Shown: positions 42,471 through 53,201 of the stretch, in pieces
Layout: the number at the start of each line of letters is the position of its first letter
Position numbering within the stretch: position 1 is the first letter of the stretch
Assembly (NCBI RefSeq): GCF_017312725.1
Contig: NZ_BOPO01000133.1
Span: 19,929 to 83,928, forward strand
Source: Actinocatenispora comari
Lineage (GTDB): Bacteria > Actinomycetota > Actinomycetes > Mycobacteriales > Micromonosporaceae
DNA length: 64,000 nt
Direction of reading: 5' to 3'
Notes under the pieces: generated by a model
Seen by the model: the letters and a program-made list of their open reading frames with translations, nothing else
Database searches by the model: none
Told to the model about the DNA's origin: nothing
Program-made: the position numbers and the translations under genes

Positions 42471-42510
42471 CCCGACGGGCCGGAGCCTGTCCCGGCTCCG
42501 GCCCGTCGGG
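42471..42510. terminator. Strong 17-bp-stem terminator
   Basis: A perfect 17-bp stem (42471-42487 with 42494-42510; starting CCCGACGGG) and 6-nt loop TGTCCC, 50 bp past the stop of the minus-strand secreted protein gene. It separates that gene from the GH172 promoter. Confidence 0.88.
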
Positions 42511-42560
42511 CGCGCAGGGCGATGCGGCGGCAGTACGGCCGGCGCCGAAGACCGGGGCGA

Positions 42561-43511
42561 TCAGCCGGTCCAGAGGAAGCTCACGTCCACGTAGCCGTTG
42601 TCGCTCAACCCCAGGTCGGCGAAGGTGCCGTCGGCGAGGTCGATGCCGGCCGGGTTCGCCACCGACCGGCCGAACTCGTCCTTGCCCCCGTTGTACCCGT
42701 CGTCGTACGCGGCCTGCGCCTCTGGCGTGCCCTGCGGCAGGTCCTGCCACCGTTCCCGGCTGGCCGGCGGTGACCAGTAGTCGTCGTGGGTGTTCCACGG
42801 TCCGACGTCCCACACCGGCTGGTCCAGGCAGGTGCCGGTGGCCGGGTTGCACACGTGCACCGAGTAGTCGTCGCTGCCCTTCGGCGACAGCCCGCGGCCG
42901 GACGGCAGCGCGACGAAATGGTCGTTCTTGGTGATGACGTGGCCGTTCGCGGTGGTGCCGCCGACCAGCCCCTCGCGGGTGGCGAAGACGTGCGCGGTGG
43001 CCGCCGCTCGCGGCGCCCGGGCGCTCTCGCCGGAGTTGCGTGCCTCGGCCCGGATCCGTTGTACCACCGGCGTTCTCGTGATCGTCGTGGTCAGCGTCAC
43101 GCGGGCCTGCACCTGGCGTACCGCGGTGTCGAAGTGCGCGTCCGTGCCGGGCTGCCAGCCGGTCCACCGGCCATCCGACGACCGGCCCCGGACCTCGAGC
43201 GTCACCGTGGTGCCGTTCGGCGTGCGGGCGACCGCGGTGGCGTGCACCGTGTCGGCCGGTGCGCTCAGGGTGTGCGCCGGCAGAATCTCGCTCGCGTACC
43301 CGCCGCCGCCGGACGAGGCGGGATGCCAACCGGTGTGGTGGATCCGCAGCGCGCCGCCGGAGTACTCGGTGTTGACCTGCTGGCCGTCGGCGAGGTCGCT
43401 GGTCCACGACTGGACGGCGGTGGGCGGCGCGGCGAGCGCCGCGGCCGGTACCGCGGCGGCCAGCAGTGCCGCCGCTGCCGCCGCGGGCAGGCGGAGAGCC
43501 GGATGTCGCAT
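42561..43511 (-). CDS. Secreted protein with double-psi-barrel-like C-terminal domain
   Basis: The product is 316 residues. The Sec signal ends near residue 28 (AALAAPP). The middle region (about 30-150) resembles a carbohydrate-binding-like beta-sandwich. The C-terminal region (about 175-316) has ATREGLVGGTTANGHVI, HFVALPSGRGL, VWDVGPWN and a Gly/Asp-rich NPAGIDLADGTFADLG, which recall RlpA/expansin-like double-psi barrels with a conserved DVGPW; this is a tentative match. It may act on cell wall or plant-type polymers. ATG 43511 follows GGAGG. It has its own promoter and a strong terminator, so it is a single-gene unit. Confidence 0.8.
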   Translation of the reverse strand: MRHPALRLPAAAAAALLAAAVPAAALAAPPTAVQSWTSDLADGQQVNTEYSGGALRIHHTGWHPASSGGGGYASEILPAHTLSAPADTVHATAVARTPNGTTVTLEVRGRSSDGRWTGWQPGTDAHFDTAVRQVQARVTLTTTITRTPVVQRIRAEARNSGESARAPRAAATAHVFATREGLVGGTTANGHVITKNDHFVALPSGRGLSPKGSDDYSVHVCNPATGTCLDQPVWDVGPWNTHDDYWSPPASRERWQDLPQGTPEAQAAYDDGYNGGKDEFGRSVANPAGIDLADGTFADLGLSDNGYVDVSFLWTG

Positions 43512-43551
43512 GCAGCCTCCTGACACGTGTCGCTGTGACCGATAAGACGCT

Positions 43552-43580
43552 TTTATACGTTTCATCCGTATATATTGTAA
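43552..43580 (-). promoter_or_regulatory. AT-rich promoter of the secreted barrel protein
   Basis: Reading leftward: -35 TTACAA (43575-43580), 17-bp spacer, -10 TATAAA (43552-43557). An inverted repeat TATACG-N7-CGTATA (43554-43572) overlaps the -10 and spacer, so a repressor could act here. Confidence 0.7.
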
Positions 43581-43766
43581 GGAAGTGCCCACGGATCGTG
43601 CGGGGATTCCCGCGAACGTGGGCGTCGGCGGGCCTGCCGCCGAGACCTTCGGTGGCGACCGGAGTGTGGTGTCGCCGTTGGGCGGGAACGAGGGTGCGCA
43701 ACCGTAGTGCCTCGTCGCTGCCCCGTCAACCGATTCGTGCTGGTTTCCGGGAGTTTTCGCGGCGCC

Positions 43767-43815
43767 TTGACACGACTTGCGTGCAACGCCTAGCTTCTCA
43801 TCAGAAATCGATTTC
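43767..43815 (+). promoter_or_regulatory. Promoter and LacI-type operator of the sugar ABC importer
   Basis: -35 TTGACA (43767-43772), 18-bp spacer, -10 TAGCTT (43791-43796), then GAAATCGATTTC (43804-43815) over the likely transcription start. Identical operator to that of the GH172 operon. Confidence 0.85.
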
Positions 43816-43882
43816 CTCTGGCTGTGCTGTCTTCGGTCGGCCGCGCCGCCGACCGCGTGACCCGCCCCCTAGGAGGCGCGCC

Positions 43883-45469
<1,587 letters not shown>

Positions 45470-45470
45470 C

Positions 45471-46565
45471 GTGACGGGTGAGGTGACCGGGGTTGCCGCG
45501 CCGGTACAGGTCGCCGGGTGGCGGCGCGCGGTGTCCATCCTGGGGTCGTTGCAGGGCTACGTCGGGCTGGTACTGGTGGTGGCGTTCGGGATCGTCACCC
45601 GCGGCGACACGTTCCTGAGCCAGGCCAACCTGACGAACGCGGTCGGTGCGTTCGCCTCGCGCGGTATCCTCGCGGTCGGCGAGACGCTGGTCATCCTGAC
45701 CGCCGGGATCGATCTGTCGGTGGGCTCGATGCTCGGTCTGGCCTCGATGGTGTCGGCGATGCTGCTGGTGAACCAGGACCTGCCGCCGGTCGTGATCCTG
45801 CCGCTGTGCATGCTGTGCGGCGCCGCGATGGGGCTGGTCAACGGGATCGGCTCGACCTGGCTGCGGATCCAGCCGTTCGTGATGACGCTCGCCACCCTGT
45901 CGGTGTTTCGCGGCATCGACCGGCAGCTGTCCGACAACGTCAGCGTCGGCACCCAGGTCGCCGGCCCGAACGGCGCCCTGACCGGTCACTCGAACACGTT
46001 CCAGCTGTTCGGCACCCCGGGACACAACCTGTTCGCCGGCACCCTCGGCGCCGGCGTGTACTACCCGGTCCTTGCCTTCGTGCTGGTGTGCGTGCTGTGC
46101 CAACTCCTGCTGTCGCAGACCAGGTTCGGCCGGCACGTGTACGCGGTCGGCGGCAACGAGACCGCCGCCCGGCTCTCCGGCGTCAACACCGACCGGGTCA
46201 AGATCGCCGTGTTCGTCCTGTGTGGACTGCTGGCCGGCTTCGCCGGGCCGATCGACGCCGCCTACAGCGCTTCGGCGGACCCGCTCGCGGGCACCTCGTA
46301 CGAGCTGGACGCCATCGCCGCGGCGGTGATCGGCGGTGCCAGCCTCGCCGGTGGCCGCGGTTCGGTGGTCGGCACATTCGTCGGCGCGCTCATCCTCACC
46401 CTGCTGGACAACGTCCTCGGGCTCAACGCCGTCTCGGACAACCTGCAACTGATCATCAAGGGCTGCATCGTGGTGGTGGCGGTCGTGCTGCAACGACCGG
46501 ACCTGCTGCGCAGCCTGGCCCACTTCGTTCGACGGATCACTGCCAGAACCGGGAGGTCCTCGTGA
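45471..46565 (+). CDS. Sugar ABC importer permease (RbsC-like)
   Basis: The product is 364 residues with about ten membrane segments. Family markers: ILTAGIDLSVGSMLGL, VNGIGSTWLRIQPFVMTLAT, RFGRHVYAVGGNETAARLSGV (the ATPase-contact loop) and AGGRGSVVGTFVGALI. A single permease gene suggests a homodimer. GTG 45471 has GGGAGGTGAC upstream; it overlaps the binding protein start (GTGA). Confidence 0.95.
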   Translation: MTGEVTGVAAPVQVAGWRRAVSILGSLQGYVGLVLVVAFGIVTRGDTFLSQANLTNAVGAFASRGILAVGETLVILTAGIDLSVGSMLGLASMVSAMLLVNQDLPPVVILPLCMLCGAAMGLVNGIGSTWLRIQPFVMTLATLSVFRGIDRQLSDNVSVGTQVAGPNGALTGHSNTFQLFGTPGHNLFAGTLGAGVYYPVLAFVLVCVLCQLLLSQTRFGRHVYAVGGNETAARLSGVNTDRVKIAVFVLCGLLAGFAGPIDAAYSASADPLAGTSYELDAIAAAVIGGASLAGGRGSVVGTFVGALILTLLDNVLGLNAVSDNLQLIIKGCIVVVAVVLQRPDLLRSLAHFVRRITARTGRSS

Positions 46566-47563
46566 GAACCCGTGCCATCGCCCGGCCGCGCGCTCTCGCG
46601 CTGGCCGTGGCGCTCGCCACGACCGGCACCGTACTGGCGGGGTGCGCGTCGACCGCGCAGACCCCTGCCAGCGCCGGCAAGTCCGGCCACTTCGTCGTCG
46701 CATACTCGCAGTCGAACAACGCCGAGCCCTACCGCGCCCAGCTCAACATCCAGTTGAAGTACTTCATGGAGAAGTACAAGGACGTCGAGCTGCTGCCGAT
46801 CGCGGACGCCAAGCAGAGCTCGGCGACCCAGGTTTCCCAGGTGCAGCAGTTCATCCAGCGCAAGGTCGACGCGTTGATCGTGTCGCCGAACGAGCCGGCG
46901 CCGCTGACCTCGGCGGTCGCACAGGCGTGCAAGGCGAAGATTCCCGTGGTGATCCTGGACCGGTCGGTCAACACCGACTGCTACTCCGCCTTCATCGGCG
47001 GCGACAACTACGTCGCCGGCAAGAAGGCCGGCCAGCTCGCGGTCAGCCTGCTGCCGCACGGCGGTAACGTCGGCGAGCTGCAGGGCATCCTGTCCGATCA
47101 GCCGCAGATCGACCGGGACAAGGGGTTCCGGGACGCCATCAAGGCGAACCCGAAGATCCACCTGGTGGTGCACCGGGAAGCCAAGTGGCTCAAGGACGAC
47201 GCGACCCGCATCACCGGGCAGTGGCTCGCCCAGGGCCAGAAGCTGGACCTGGTGTACGCGCAGAACGACCCGATGGCGCTCGGCGGCTACCTGGCGGCAT
47301 CCTCGGCCGGCAAACAGAAGTCCATCAAGTTCATCGGTACCGACGGGCTGGCCATCCCGGACGGCGGCATCCGCGCCGTGCAGCAGGGCCAGCTTGCCGG
47401 TACGTTCATCTACCCGACCTGCGCGAAGGAGGCCGCGGCGACGGTCGAGAAGCTGCTGCACCACCAGAAGGTGGCGAAGAAGAGCACGCTGGACATCGTC
47501 GCGGTCACCCCGGCCAACGCCGCCGCGCTGTACAAGCAGAACGACTTCAGCCGCTACCGCTGA
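46562..47563 (+). CDS. Sugar-binding lipoprotein of ABC importer
   Basis: The product is 333 residues. The lipobox is VLAGC (Cys about residue 28). The periplasmic-binding-protein type 1 fold opens VVAYSQSNNAEPYRAQ, has VDALIVSPNEPAPL and FIGGDNYVAGKKAGQL, and YAQNDPMALGGYLA at the hinge. It resembles galactofuranose/ribose-type binders; the ligand is inferred to be a sugar freed by the GH172/GH43 pair. A strong hairpin terminator follows. Confidence 0.93.
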   Translation: MRTRAIARPRALALAVALATTGTVLAGCASTAQTPASAGKSGHFVVAYSQSNNAEPYRAQLNIQLKYFMEKYKDVELLPIADAKQSSATQVSQVQQFIQRKVDALIVSPNEPAPLTSAVAQACKAKIPVVILDRSVNTDCYSAFIGGDNYVAGKKAGQLAVSLLPHGGNVGELQGILSDQPQIDRDKGFRDAIKANPKIHLVVHREAKWLKDDATRITGQWLAQGQKLDLVYAQNDPMALGGYLAASSAGKQKSIKFIGTDGLAIPDGGIRAVQQGQLAGTFIYPTCAKEAAATVEKLLHHQKVAKKSTLDIVAVTPANAAALYKQNDFSRYR

Positions 47564-47571
47564 GCCGTCGC

Positions 47572-47598
47572 CGGTGGCCGGGTGCGACCCGGCCACCG
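47572..47598. terminator. 12-bp-stem hairpin after the ABC importer operon
   Basis: CGGTGGCCGGGT-GCG-ACCCGGCCACCG is perfect, nine bases after the binding protein stop and 17 before the convergent hydrolase stop. It probably serves both. Confidence 0.85.
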
Positions 47599-47615
47599 CG
47601 GCGCTCCGGTACCCG

Positions 47616-48446
47616 TCAGCGTCGGGGCGCGGGCAGCAGGCGTTCGGTGAGGAAGGCGAGGATCTCGTTCCGGGCCTGGATCGTGGGGTGCCCGGCCTCG
47701 TCGACCAGGTGCGCGGTGACCACGCTGTGCGGCGTACCGACGACGTCGGCGAAGAACTCCGGCGGCGCCGGGTTCGCGCGGTCGCCGGGCAGCACCCGGC
47801 CGTCGAACGCGTCGCCGAGCAGCCTCCGGTACGCGGCGAACCGCTGGCCGGTGCACCACCTGTCGTTGTCGAACCGGTAGCTCAGCACCGTCAGTCCGTC
47901 CCGCTCGACCCGCTCCCGGACCGCCGCCGCATCCTCGGCGGACAGCTCGATGCCGGCCGGATCGTCGATCGGCAGCGACGGGTGGTTGACCACCGGCGCG
48001 ATCACCGCCGGCTCCAGCGTCATGGTCAGCGCGAAGTTTCCGGTGAAGCAGAGCCCGATCGCGCCCACCCCCGGGCCGCCGCACTCCTCGTGTGCCTGCC
48101 GGGCGAGACCGCGCAGCCAGGAGGTGACCGGGCTGGTACCGCCGCCGGCGAAGGCGCGGAACTCGGCGCTGACGCAGGTGCGCCTGAACACCGCGGTGCC
48201 CTCCTCGGCGGTCGGGTAGGCGCCGTCGACCCCGAACAGCGACGGGACGAGAACGGTGCAGCCGGCGTCCCGGATCCAGCGCGCCAGTCGCAGCACGTCC
48301 GGGCTGATGCCGGGCATCTCCGGCAGCACCACGACGGCGGGACCGGTGCCCGCGACGTACACGGTCTTGACGGTGCCGGCCACGTCGACGCGGCGGCGGG
48401 TGAAGTCGGTGATCGGGTCGTCCGGAGGTCGTTGCGCGGTGGTCAT
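47616..48446 (-). CDS. Dienelactone hydrolase family protein
   Basis: The product is 276 residues. Alpha/beta hydrolase fold with Cys nucleophile in IGLCFTGNFAL, as in dienelactone hydrolases; VVVLPEMPGISP is the oxyanion strand, DRWCTGQRFAAY lies in the cap, and the His is in VDEAGHPTIQ. It acts on a lactone or ester; substrate unknown. ATG 48446. It is divergent from the GlxA regulator, with a long palindrome between, and probably its target. Confidence 0.9.
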   Translation of the reverse strand: MTTAQRPPDDPITDFTRRRVDVAGTVKTVYVAGTGPAVVVLPEMPGISPDVLRLARWIRDAGCTVLVPSLFGVDGAYPTAEEGTAVFRRTCVSAEFRAFAGGGTSPVTSWLRGLARQAHEECGGPGVGAIGLCFTGNFALTMTLEPAVIAPVVNHPSLPIDDPAGIELSAEDAAAVRERVERDGLTVLSYRFDNDRWCTGQRFAAYRRLLGDAFDGRVLPGDRANPAPPEFFADVVGTPHSVVTAHLVDEAGHPTIQARNEILAFLTERLLPAPRR

Positions 48447-48482
48447 GTCGACAGCGTGCCCGGCGACGCCGTACGCTGGGCA

Positions 48483-48519
48483 GTGGCGGGATCGCCAGGT
48501 CTGGCGGCGATCTCGCCAC
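48483..48519. promoter_or_regulatory. 14-bp inverted repeat between divergent hydrolase and GlxA regulator
   Basis: GTGGCGGGATCGCC (48483-48496) and GGCGATCTCGCCAC (48506-48519) match at 13 of 14 positions around nine bases. It sits in the 92-bp divergent gap and is the best operator candidate for the regulator. Confidence 0.75.
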
Positions 48520-48538
48520 CTGCTCGGAGGGGGGCGGC

Positions 48539-49495
48539 GTGCGGGTCGGTGTCCTCGCGTACCCGGGCTGCTTCGCCTCGGAGGTCTTCGGGGTGCCCGA
48601 CCTGCTGACGATGGCGTCCCGGGTGGCCGGCCCGGACCGGCCGGGGTTCGAGGTGTCGGTGGTCTCGCCCCGGCACCGGGTCGTCGCGGCGGGCGGCGTG
48701 CCGCTCGCGGTCGGCCCGCCGCGCGAGGCGGACGTGCTGGTGGTGCCCGGGTTCGAGCTCGGCCCGGACATCGACACCGCCGCCCGGCTCGCCGCCCTCG
48801 GCCCCGAGCTCGCGCTGATCCGCGACCGCGCCGCCACCGGTACCGCCGTCGTGTCGATCTGTGTCGGCGCGTTCCTACTGGCCGAGGCCGGTCTGCTGGA
48901 CCGCCGGCGGGTCACCACCGCGTGGCTGTTCGCGGCCGAACTCGCCCGGCGGTACCCGGGCGTCGAGGTGCTGGCCGACCGGCTCGTCGTCACCGACGGC
49001 GGGGTGACCACCACCGCGGCGTTCAGCGCCATGTACGACTTCGCGCTCGCGCTGGTGCGCCGGCACAGCGGCGCCCGGGTGGCCCGCCGCACCGCCCGCG
49101 TCGCGCTGCTCGACGACGCCCGCTCCTCGCAGGCGCCGTACGTGGACGCCCGGCTGCTGCCCCGGCCGGGCACCGAGTTCTCGCACCGGGCGATGCGCTG
49201 GCTCGACCGGCACCTCGCCGACCGGTACGACCTGGGCCGGCTCGCCGCCGCCTGCCACACCAGCAGCCGCACGCTGCTGCGCCGGTTCGCCGCGGAGACC
49301 GGACAGACCCCGCTGCAGTACCTGCAGACGGCCCGGGTGCGGCGGGCCCGGCACCTGCTGGAGACCACCGACCGCACGGTGGCGAGCATCGCCGCGGCGG
49401 TCGGCTACCGGGACGCCGGGACGTTCGCCGCGCTGTTCGCCCGGCACACCGGCCGCCGCCCGAGCGCCCACCGCACCACCTTCCGCCGACCCTGA
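48539..49495 (+). CDS. GlxA-type transcriptional regulator (DJ-1/PfpI + AraC HTH)
   Basis: The product is 318 residues. The DJ-1/PfpI-like domain (about 1-175) has the elbow VVSICVGAFLLAEAG with Cys; the AraC domain has LGRLAAACHTSSRTLLRRF and VASIAAAVGYRDAGTFAALF with RRPSAHR. GTG 48539 has CGGAGG upstream. It probably controls the divergent dienelactone hydrolase through the long palindrome. Confidence 0.94.
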   Translation: MRVGVLAYPGCFASEVFGVPDLLTMASRVAGPDRPGFEVSVVSPRHRVVAAGGVPLAVGPPREADVLVVPGFELGPDIDTAARLAALGPELALIRDRAATGTAVVSICVGAFLLAEAGLLDRRRVTTAWLFAAELARRYPGVEVLADRLVVTDGGVTTTAAFSAMYDFALALVRRHSGARVARRTARVALLDDARSSQAPYVDARLLPRPGTEFSHRAMRWLDRHLADRYDLGRLAAACHTSSRTLLRRFAAETGQTPLQYLQTARVRRARHLLETTDRTVASIAAAVGYRDAGTFAALFARHTGRRPSAHRTTFRRP

Positions 49496-49694
49496 CCCCG
49501 CCACCCCCGCCCGGCGACGGACACGGATCCGCCACCACCGGCTTGCGTGGACCATCCGGCCGGACCGCAGCGTGACGCGCGCCGTGACACCTGCCCCTCG
49601 GGCATGCCAGAATTCGGGGTCACGGCGGGTGATCGGGGCCCTGGCGGGCGACCGACACGACTGGCTCCCGCCGCGGCGGGGCGGAAGGAACACG

Positions 49695-50741
49695 GTGGCA
49701 GACCGCGGGGCGCCTGGTCGGGACGCGATCGACGGTGTGCTGGCCGGGCTGTACGGGGACCGCGAGCCACTGCGCGCCGGCGCGGCCGGCACCGCCGGGC
49801 CCACCGGTGCGGCGGCGCTGGAACAGATCAGCGCGTACCCGCGCATCGAGCCGGTACCGCACTGGCACCTGATCAGCTACGGGATGACCGAGCTGTACGA
49901 GAAGACGTCCGACAACCACCGGCATTCCGGGTGCGGCTTCGAGTTCACCTTCCGGGTGGCGCGTGCGCCGACCGAGACCGAGCCGCCGGCCTGGGCGCTG
50001 AACCTGCTCTGGTACCTGGCCGAACACCAGGCCGAGATCGACGCATGGTCGTCGAGCCAGCCCGTGAGGTTGAGCGGTCCGATCGCGCCCGACCTCGACA
50101 CGCGGCTGCGTGCGGTCATGTTCGTCGATGACCCGGAGCTGCCCTGGATCGACACGCCGCACGGTGACGTGGGTTTCCTGCAAGTGGTCGGGCTGACCCT
50201 GGACGAGGTGCAGGCCGCCGAGCTGTGGCGGATGGATTCGTTCCAGGACCTGTTCGCGGCGAAGTTCTCGCTGTCCGTCACCGAGCCGGGCCGAGCCAGC
50301 GCGCTGACGGATCCGGAGTTCGCCGCCGCCGCAGCGGCCGGCAGCGCCGCGGACGGTTCGGACACCAACCGCCTCGTCATGGACGTTCGGTGGTCGGTGG
50401 TGGACGGAGCGGCGATCGTGACGGTGGGCGCGGCTGAGGTCGACTCGCTGCGCCGCATGATCCAGGCGAGGCTGCCACACGATCGGTCCCTGCTCGTGGC
50501 AGGGCCGACGCATCGCGTCCGGTTCGCTCCCGGCACGTCGTTCCGGCTTCGGGAGTATCCCCCGCGCCAGCCGGACAAGCCGTACCACCACCTGACGCTG
50601 CGGTTGCCGCAGGCCGCGGTCGCCGCGGTCGCCGACGCGCTGCGCCCGATTGCCGGCGACCACCCGGTGCCGGGACTGCCGCTGACCGTTCACGTCGAAC
50701 GGTCCGAGCTCCGCGACAGCACCGGCGAGGTCGTCGACTGA
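49695..50741 (+). CDS. SUFU (suppressor of fused)-domain protein
   Basis: The product is 348 residues. The SUFU-like domain covers about 20-215: HWHLISYGMTELYEKTSDN, GCGFEFTFRVAR, LPWIDTPHGDVGFLQVVGLT, and ELWRMDSFQDL match the bacterial family. Bacterial SUFU proteins often serve as immunity proteins or scaffolds; no toxin gene is adjacent here. The C-terminal 120 residues are not recognised. GTG 49695 follows GGAAGGAA. The 199 bp upstream show no gene. Confidence 0.9.
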   Translation: MADRGAPGRDAIDGVLAGLYGDREPLRAGAAGTAGPTGAAALEQISAYPRIEPVPHWHLISYGMTELYEKTSDNHRHSGCGFEFTFRVARAPTETEPPAWALNLLWYLAEHQAEIDAWSSSQPVRLSGPIAPDLDTRLRAVMFVDDPELPWIDTPHGDVGFLQVVGLTLDEVQAAELWRMDSFQDLFAAKFSLSVTEPGRASALTDPEFAAAAAAGSAADGSDTNRLVMDVRWSVVDGAAIVTVGAAEVDSLRRMIQARLPHDRSLLVAGPTHRVRFAPGTSFRLREYPPRQPDKPYHHLTLRLPQAAVAAVADALRPIAGDHPVPGLPLTVHVERSELRDSTGEVVD

Positions 50742-50752
50742 TCGCTGCCGGG

Positions 50753-51523
50753 TCAGCCGCCCTCCAGCTCCGCCTCGGTGAGACCGGTCGGGTCCAGTAC
50801 CCGGTGCAGGAAGGCGCGGGTGCGCTCCTCGCGCGGCGCGACCAGAACCTCGTCCGGCGGGCCGGACTCGACGATGACCCCGCCGTCCATGAACACCACC
50901 CGGTCGGCGACCTGCCGGGCGAAGGCCATCTCGTGCGTGACGACGAGCATCGTCATGCCGCCCTCGGCCAGCTCGCGCATCACCGTGAGCACCTCGCCGA
51001 CCAGTTCCGGATCCAGCGCGCTGGTCGGCTCGTCGAACAGCATCAGCTCCGGACCCATCGCGAGTGCCCGGGCGATCGCGACCCGCTGTTGCTGCCCGCC
51101 GGACAGGTGCGCCGGGTACGCGTCGACCTTGTCGGCCAGGCCGACCCGGGCCAGCGCGTCGGTTGCGACCCGGTCCGCCTCGGCCCGGCCGCGGTGCAGC
51201 ACCCGACGCTGCGCGACGGTCAGGTTGCGCCGGACGGTCAGGTGTCCGAACAGGTTGAACTGCTGGAAGACCATGCCGATCCGGCGGCGCAGCGCGTCGA
51301 GCTCGCAGTCCGGATCGGTGATCTCGACACCGAGCGTGCAGATCCGGCCGGCGGACGGCGTCTCCAGCAGGTTGATGCAGCGCAGCAGCGTGGACTTGCC
51401 CGAGCCGGACGGCCCGATCACGCACACCACCTCGCCGGCAGCCACCGACAGGTCGATGCCACGCAGCACCTCGGTCGCACCGAACGACTTGACCAGCCCC
51501 TCGACCACCACCGCGTCGGTCAT
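50753..51523 (-). CDS. Polar amino-acid ABC importer ATPase (GlnQ-like)
   Basis: The product is 256 residues. Walker [11 protein letters not shown]-loop VFQQFNLF, signature [15 protein letters not shown], Walker [14 protein letters not shown], switch His in VVTHEM. Last gene of a three-gene unit; ATG 51523 overlaps the permease stop by four bases. Confidence 0.96.
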   Translation of the reverse strand: MTDAVVVEGLVKSFGATEVLRGIDLSVAAGEVVCVIGPSGSGKSTLLRCINLLETPSAGRICTLGVEITDPDCELDALRRRIGMVFQQFNLFGHLTVRRNLTVAQRRVLHRGRAEADRVATDALARVGLADKVDAYPAHLSGGQQQRVAIARALAMGPELMLFDEPTSALDPELVGEVLTVMRELAEGGMTMLVVTHEMAFARQVADRVVFMDGGVIVESGPPDEVLVAPREERTRAFLHRVLDPTGLTEAELEGG

Positions 51524-52338
51524 CGCGCCCTCGCCGCCCGCAGCTCCAGCCGCCGTACCAGCTGGGACAGCGGCAACGTGATCACCAGGTAGGCGAGCGC
51601 GGCGACCACCAGCGGGGTGGCGTTGACCCGGGTGTTGAGCACGTCGGAGGCGAACTTGGTGATCTCCACGTTGGTCGCCGTCACGCCCAGCACGTACGCC
51701 AGCGAGCTGTCCTTGGTGAGCAGGATGATCTCGTTGGTCAGCGGCGGGATGATGATCCGGAACGCCTGCGGGATCACGATCGACACCATCGCCCGGGTGT
51801 ACGACATGCCCAGCGTGCGGGCCGCCTCCAGCTGGCCGCGCGGTACCGCCTGGATGCCGGCGCGGATCGTCTCCGCCATGTACGCGGCGGCGGTCAGACC
51901 CAGCCCCAGCGCCATCTTGCCGTACACGCCGCCGGGGATCGCGCGATCGGGGAACGCGATGGGGATCCCGTACCCGACGGCGAACAGCACCACGAGCACC
52001 GGCAGCCCGCGGAACAGTTCGACGTACCCGGTGGCCACCCAGCGGTACACCCGCACCGAGGACAGCCGCATCAACGCCAGCACGGTACCGACGATCAGGC
52101 CGAACACGAACGCGCCGAGGGTGAACAGCAGCGTGTTGACCAGCGCCGGGAAGATCACGCCGGGGAACATCGAGGCGGCCACGTCCGGCCGGAAGAACCC
52201 CTGCTGCAGGTCGCGCCAGTTCGCGGTGAACACGACCAGCAGCACCACCGCGGCGAACACGCCGTATTGCACGATCCGGGTGGTGCGCTGCCGTTGCCGG
52301 CGGGTGAGCCGGTGCGGCGGCCCGGGTGCGACGGTCAC
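51520..52338 (-). CDS. Polar amino-acid ABC importer permease
   Basis: The product is 272 residues with five to six membrane segments. The HisMQ-type region is [20 protein letters not shown] and the ATPase-contact EAA loop [42 protein letters not shown] is typical of amino-acid permeases. The start is GTG 52338, overlapping the binding-protein stop (GTGA). A single permease implies a homodimer. Confidence 0.94.
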   Translation of the reverse strand: MTVAPGPPHRLTRRQRQRTTRIVQYGVFAAVVLLVVFTANWRDLQQGFFRPDVAASMFPGVIFPALVNTLLFTLGAFVFGLIVGTVLALMRLSSVRVYRWVATGYVELFRGLPVLVVLFAVGYGIPIAFPDRAIPGGVYGKMALGLGLTAAAYMAETIRAGIQAVPRGQLEAARTLGMSYTRAMVSIVIPQAFRIIIPPLTNEIILLTKDSSLAYVLGVTATNVEITKFASDVLNTRVNATPLVVAALAYLVITLPLSQLVRRLELRAARAR

Positions 52339-53144
52339 GACGCGCCGCCGGGCTTGCCGCCGATCCACCTGGCGTAGATCTTCTCGTAGCTGCCGTCCTT
52401 GTGCGCGGCGGCGAGCACCTGGTTGATGGTCGCGAGCAGCTTCGGGTTGCCGCCCTTCTTCACCGAGTAGCCGTACTGCTCACCGGTGGAGAACTGCGCG
52501 GAGACCGTGAATCCGGCCGGGTGGTGCTTGACGTAGGTGGTCATCACCGGCAGGTCGTCGATCGCGGCGTCGACCTGCTTGGTGGCCAGCGCCTGCTGCA
52601 GCGCGGCCAGATCCTTGTACGACACGGTGGTGTAGCCGGCCGCCTTGGCGTGCTGGTTCGCGTACTCCTCGCCGGTGGTGGCGGCCTGGGTGCCGAGTTT
52701 CTTGCCGCGCAACGAGTCCAGCGAGTCGTAGTGGCTGCCGGAGCGCACCAGCAGCGCCTGGTTGGCGTCGAAGTACGGGCTGGAGAAGTCCATCACCTTC
52801 TGCCGCTCCGGGTTGATGGTCATGCCGGCGGCGGCCACGTCGCACATCCCGGAGTTGAGGTCCTGCCCGGACTTGATGCCCTCGAACGGGGTGTCCACAA
52901 TGGACTGTTTGACCTTGAGCTTCCTCGCCACCAGGTTCATCAGGTCGATGTCGAACCCGACGATCTTCCCGGCGTCGTTCTTGTACTGGAACGGTTCGTA
53001 CGGCAGGTGGGTGCACACCGTGAGGGTGCCGGCCTTGACCAGATGGACACCGTCCGCGCCGGTGCCACCCTTCGACGTCGCGCAGCCGGTGCCGGCCAGC
53101 ACCAGCGCCACGGCGATCAGTACCACGAGCGCTGGACGTCGCAT
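52335..53144 (-). CDS. Amino-acid-binding lipoprotein of ABC importer
   Basis: The product is 269 residues. Lipobox LAGTGC (Cys about 21). Type 2 binding fold: [51 protein letters not shown], and [12 protein letters not shown], as in polar amino-acid binders. Ligand class cannot be fixed. ATG 53144 has GGAG five bases upstream, which is inside a 17-bp hairpin, so translation may be controlled. Confidence 0.94.
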   Translation of the reverse strand: MRRPALVVLIAVALVLAGTGCATSKGGTGADGVHLVKAGTLTVCTHLPYEPFQYKNDAGKIVGFDIDLMNLVARKLKVKQSIVDTPFEGIKSGQDLNSGMCDVAAAGMTINPERQKVMDFSSPYFDANQALLVRSGSHYDSLDSLRGKKLGTQAATTGEEYANQHAKAAGYTTVSYKDLAALQQALATKQVDAAIDDLPVMTTYVKHHPAGFTVSAQFSTGEQYGYSVKKGGNPKLLATINQVLAAAHKDGSYEKIYARWIGGKPGGAS

Positions 53145-53146
53145 GG

Positions 53147-53199
53147 TTTCTCCGTCCGTCGGCGGCAGGTGCAGTGATCATGCCGACAGGACGGAGAAA
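53147..53199 (-). promoter_or_regulatory. Hairpin hiding the ribosome-binding site of the amino-acid importer operon
   Basis: Plus 53147-53163 (TTTCTCCGTCCGTCGGC) pairs with 53182-53199 with one bulged base; the loop is 18 nt. On the mRNA the 3' arm contains the GGAG used by the binding-protein gene and ends two bases before its ATG. A translational switch or attenuator is possible. Confidence 0.7.
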
Positions 53200-53201
53200 A
53201 A

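Noticed and set aside
49695..50741. Immunity gene of a polymorphic toxin locus
   Set aside because: SUFU proteins can be immunity proteins, but no toxin or secretion gene adjoins it.
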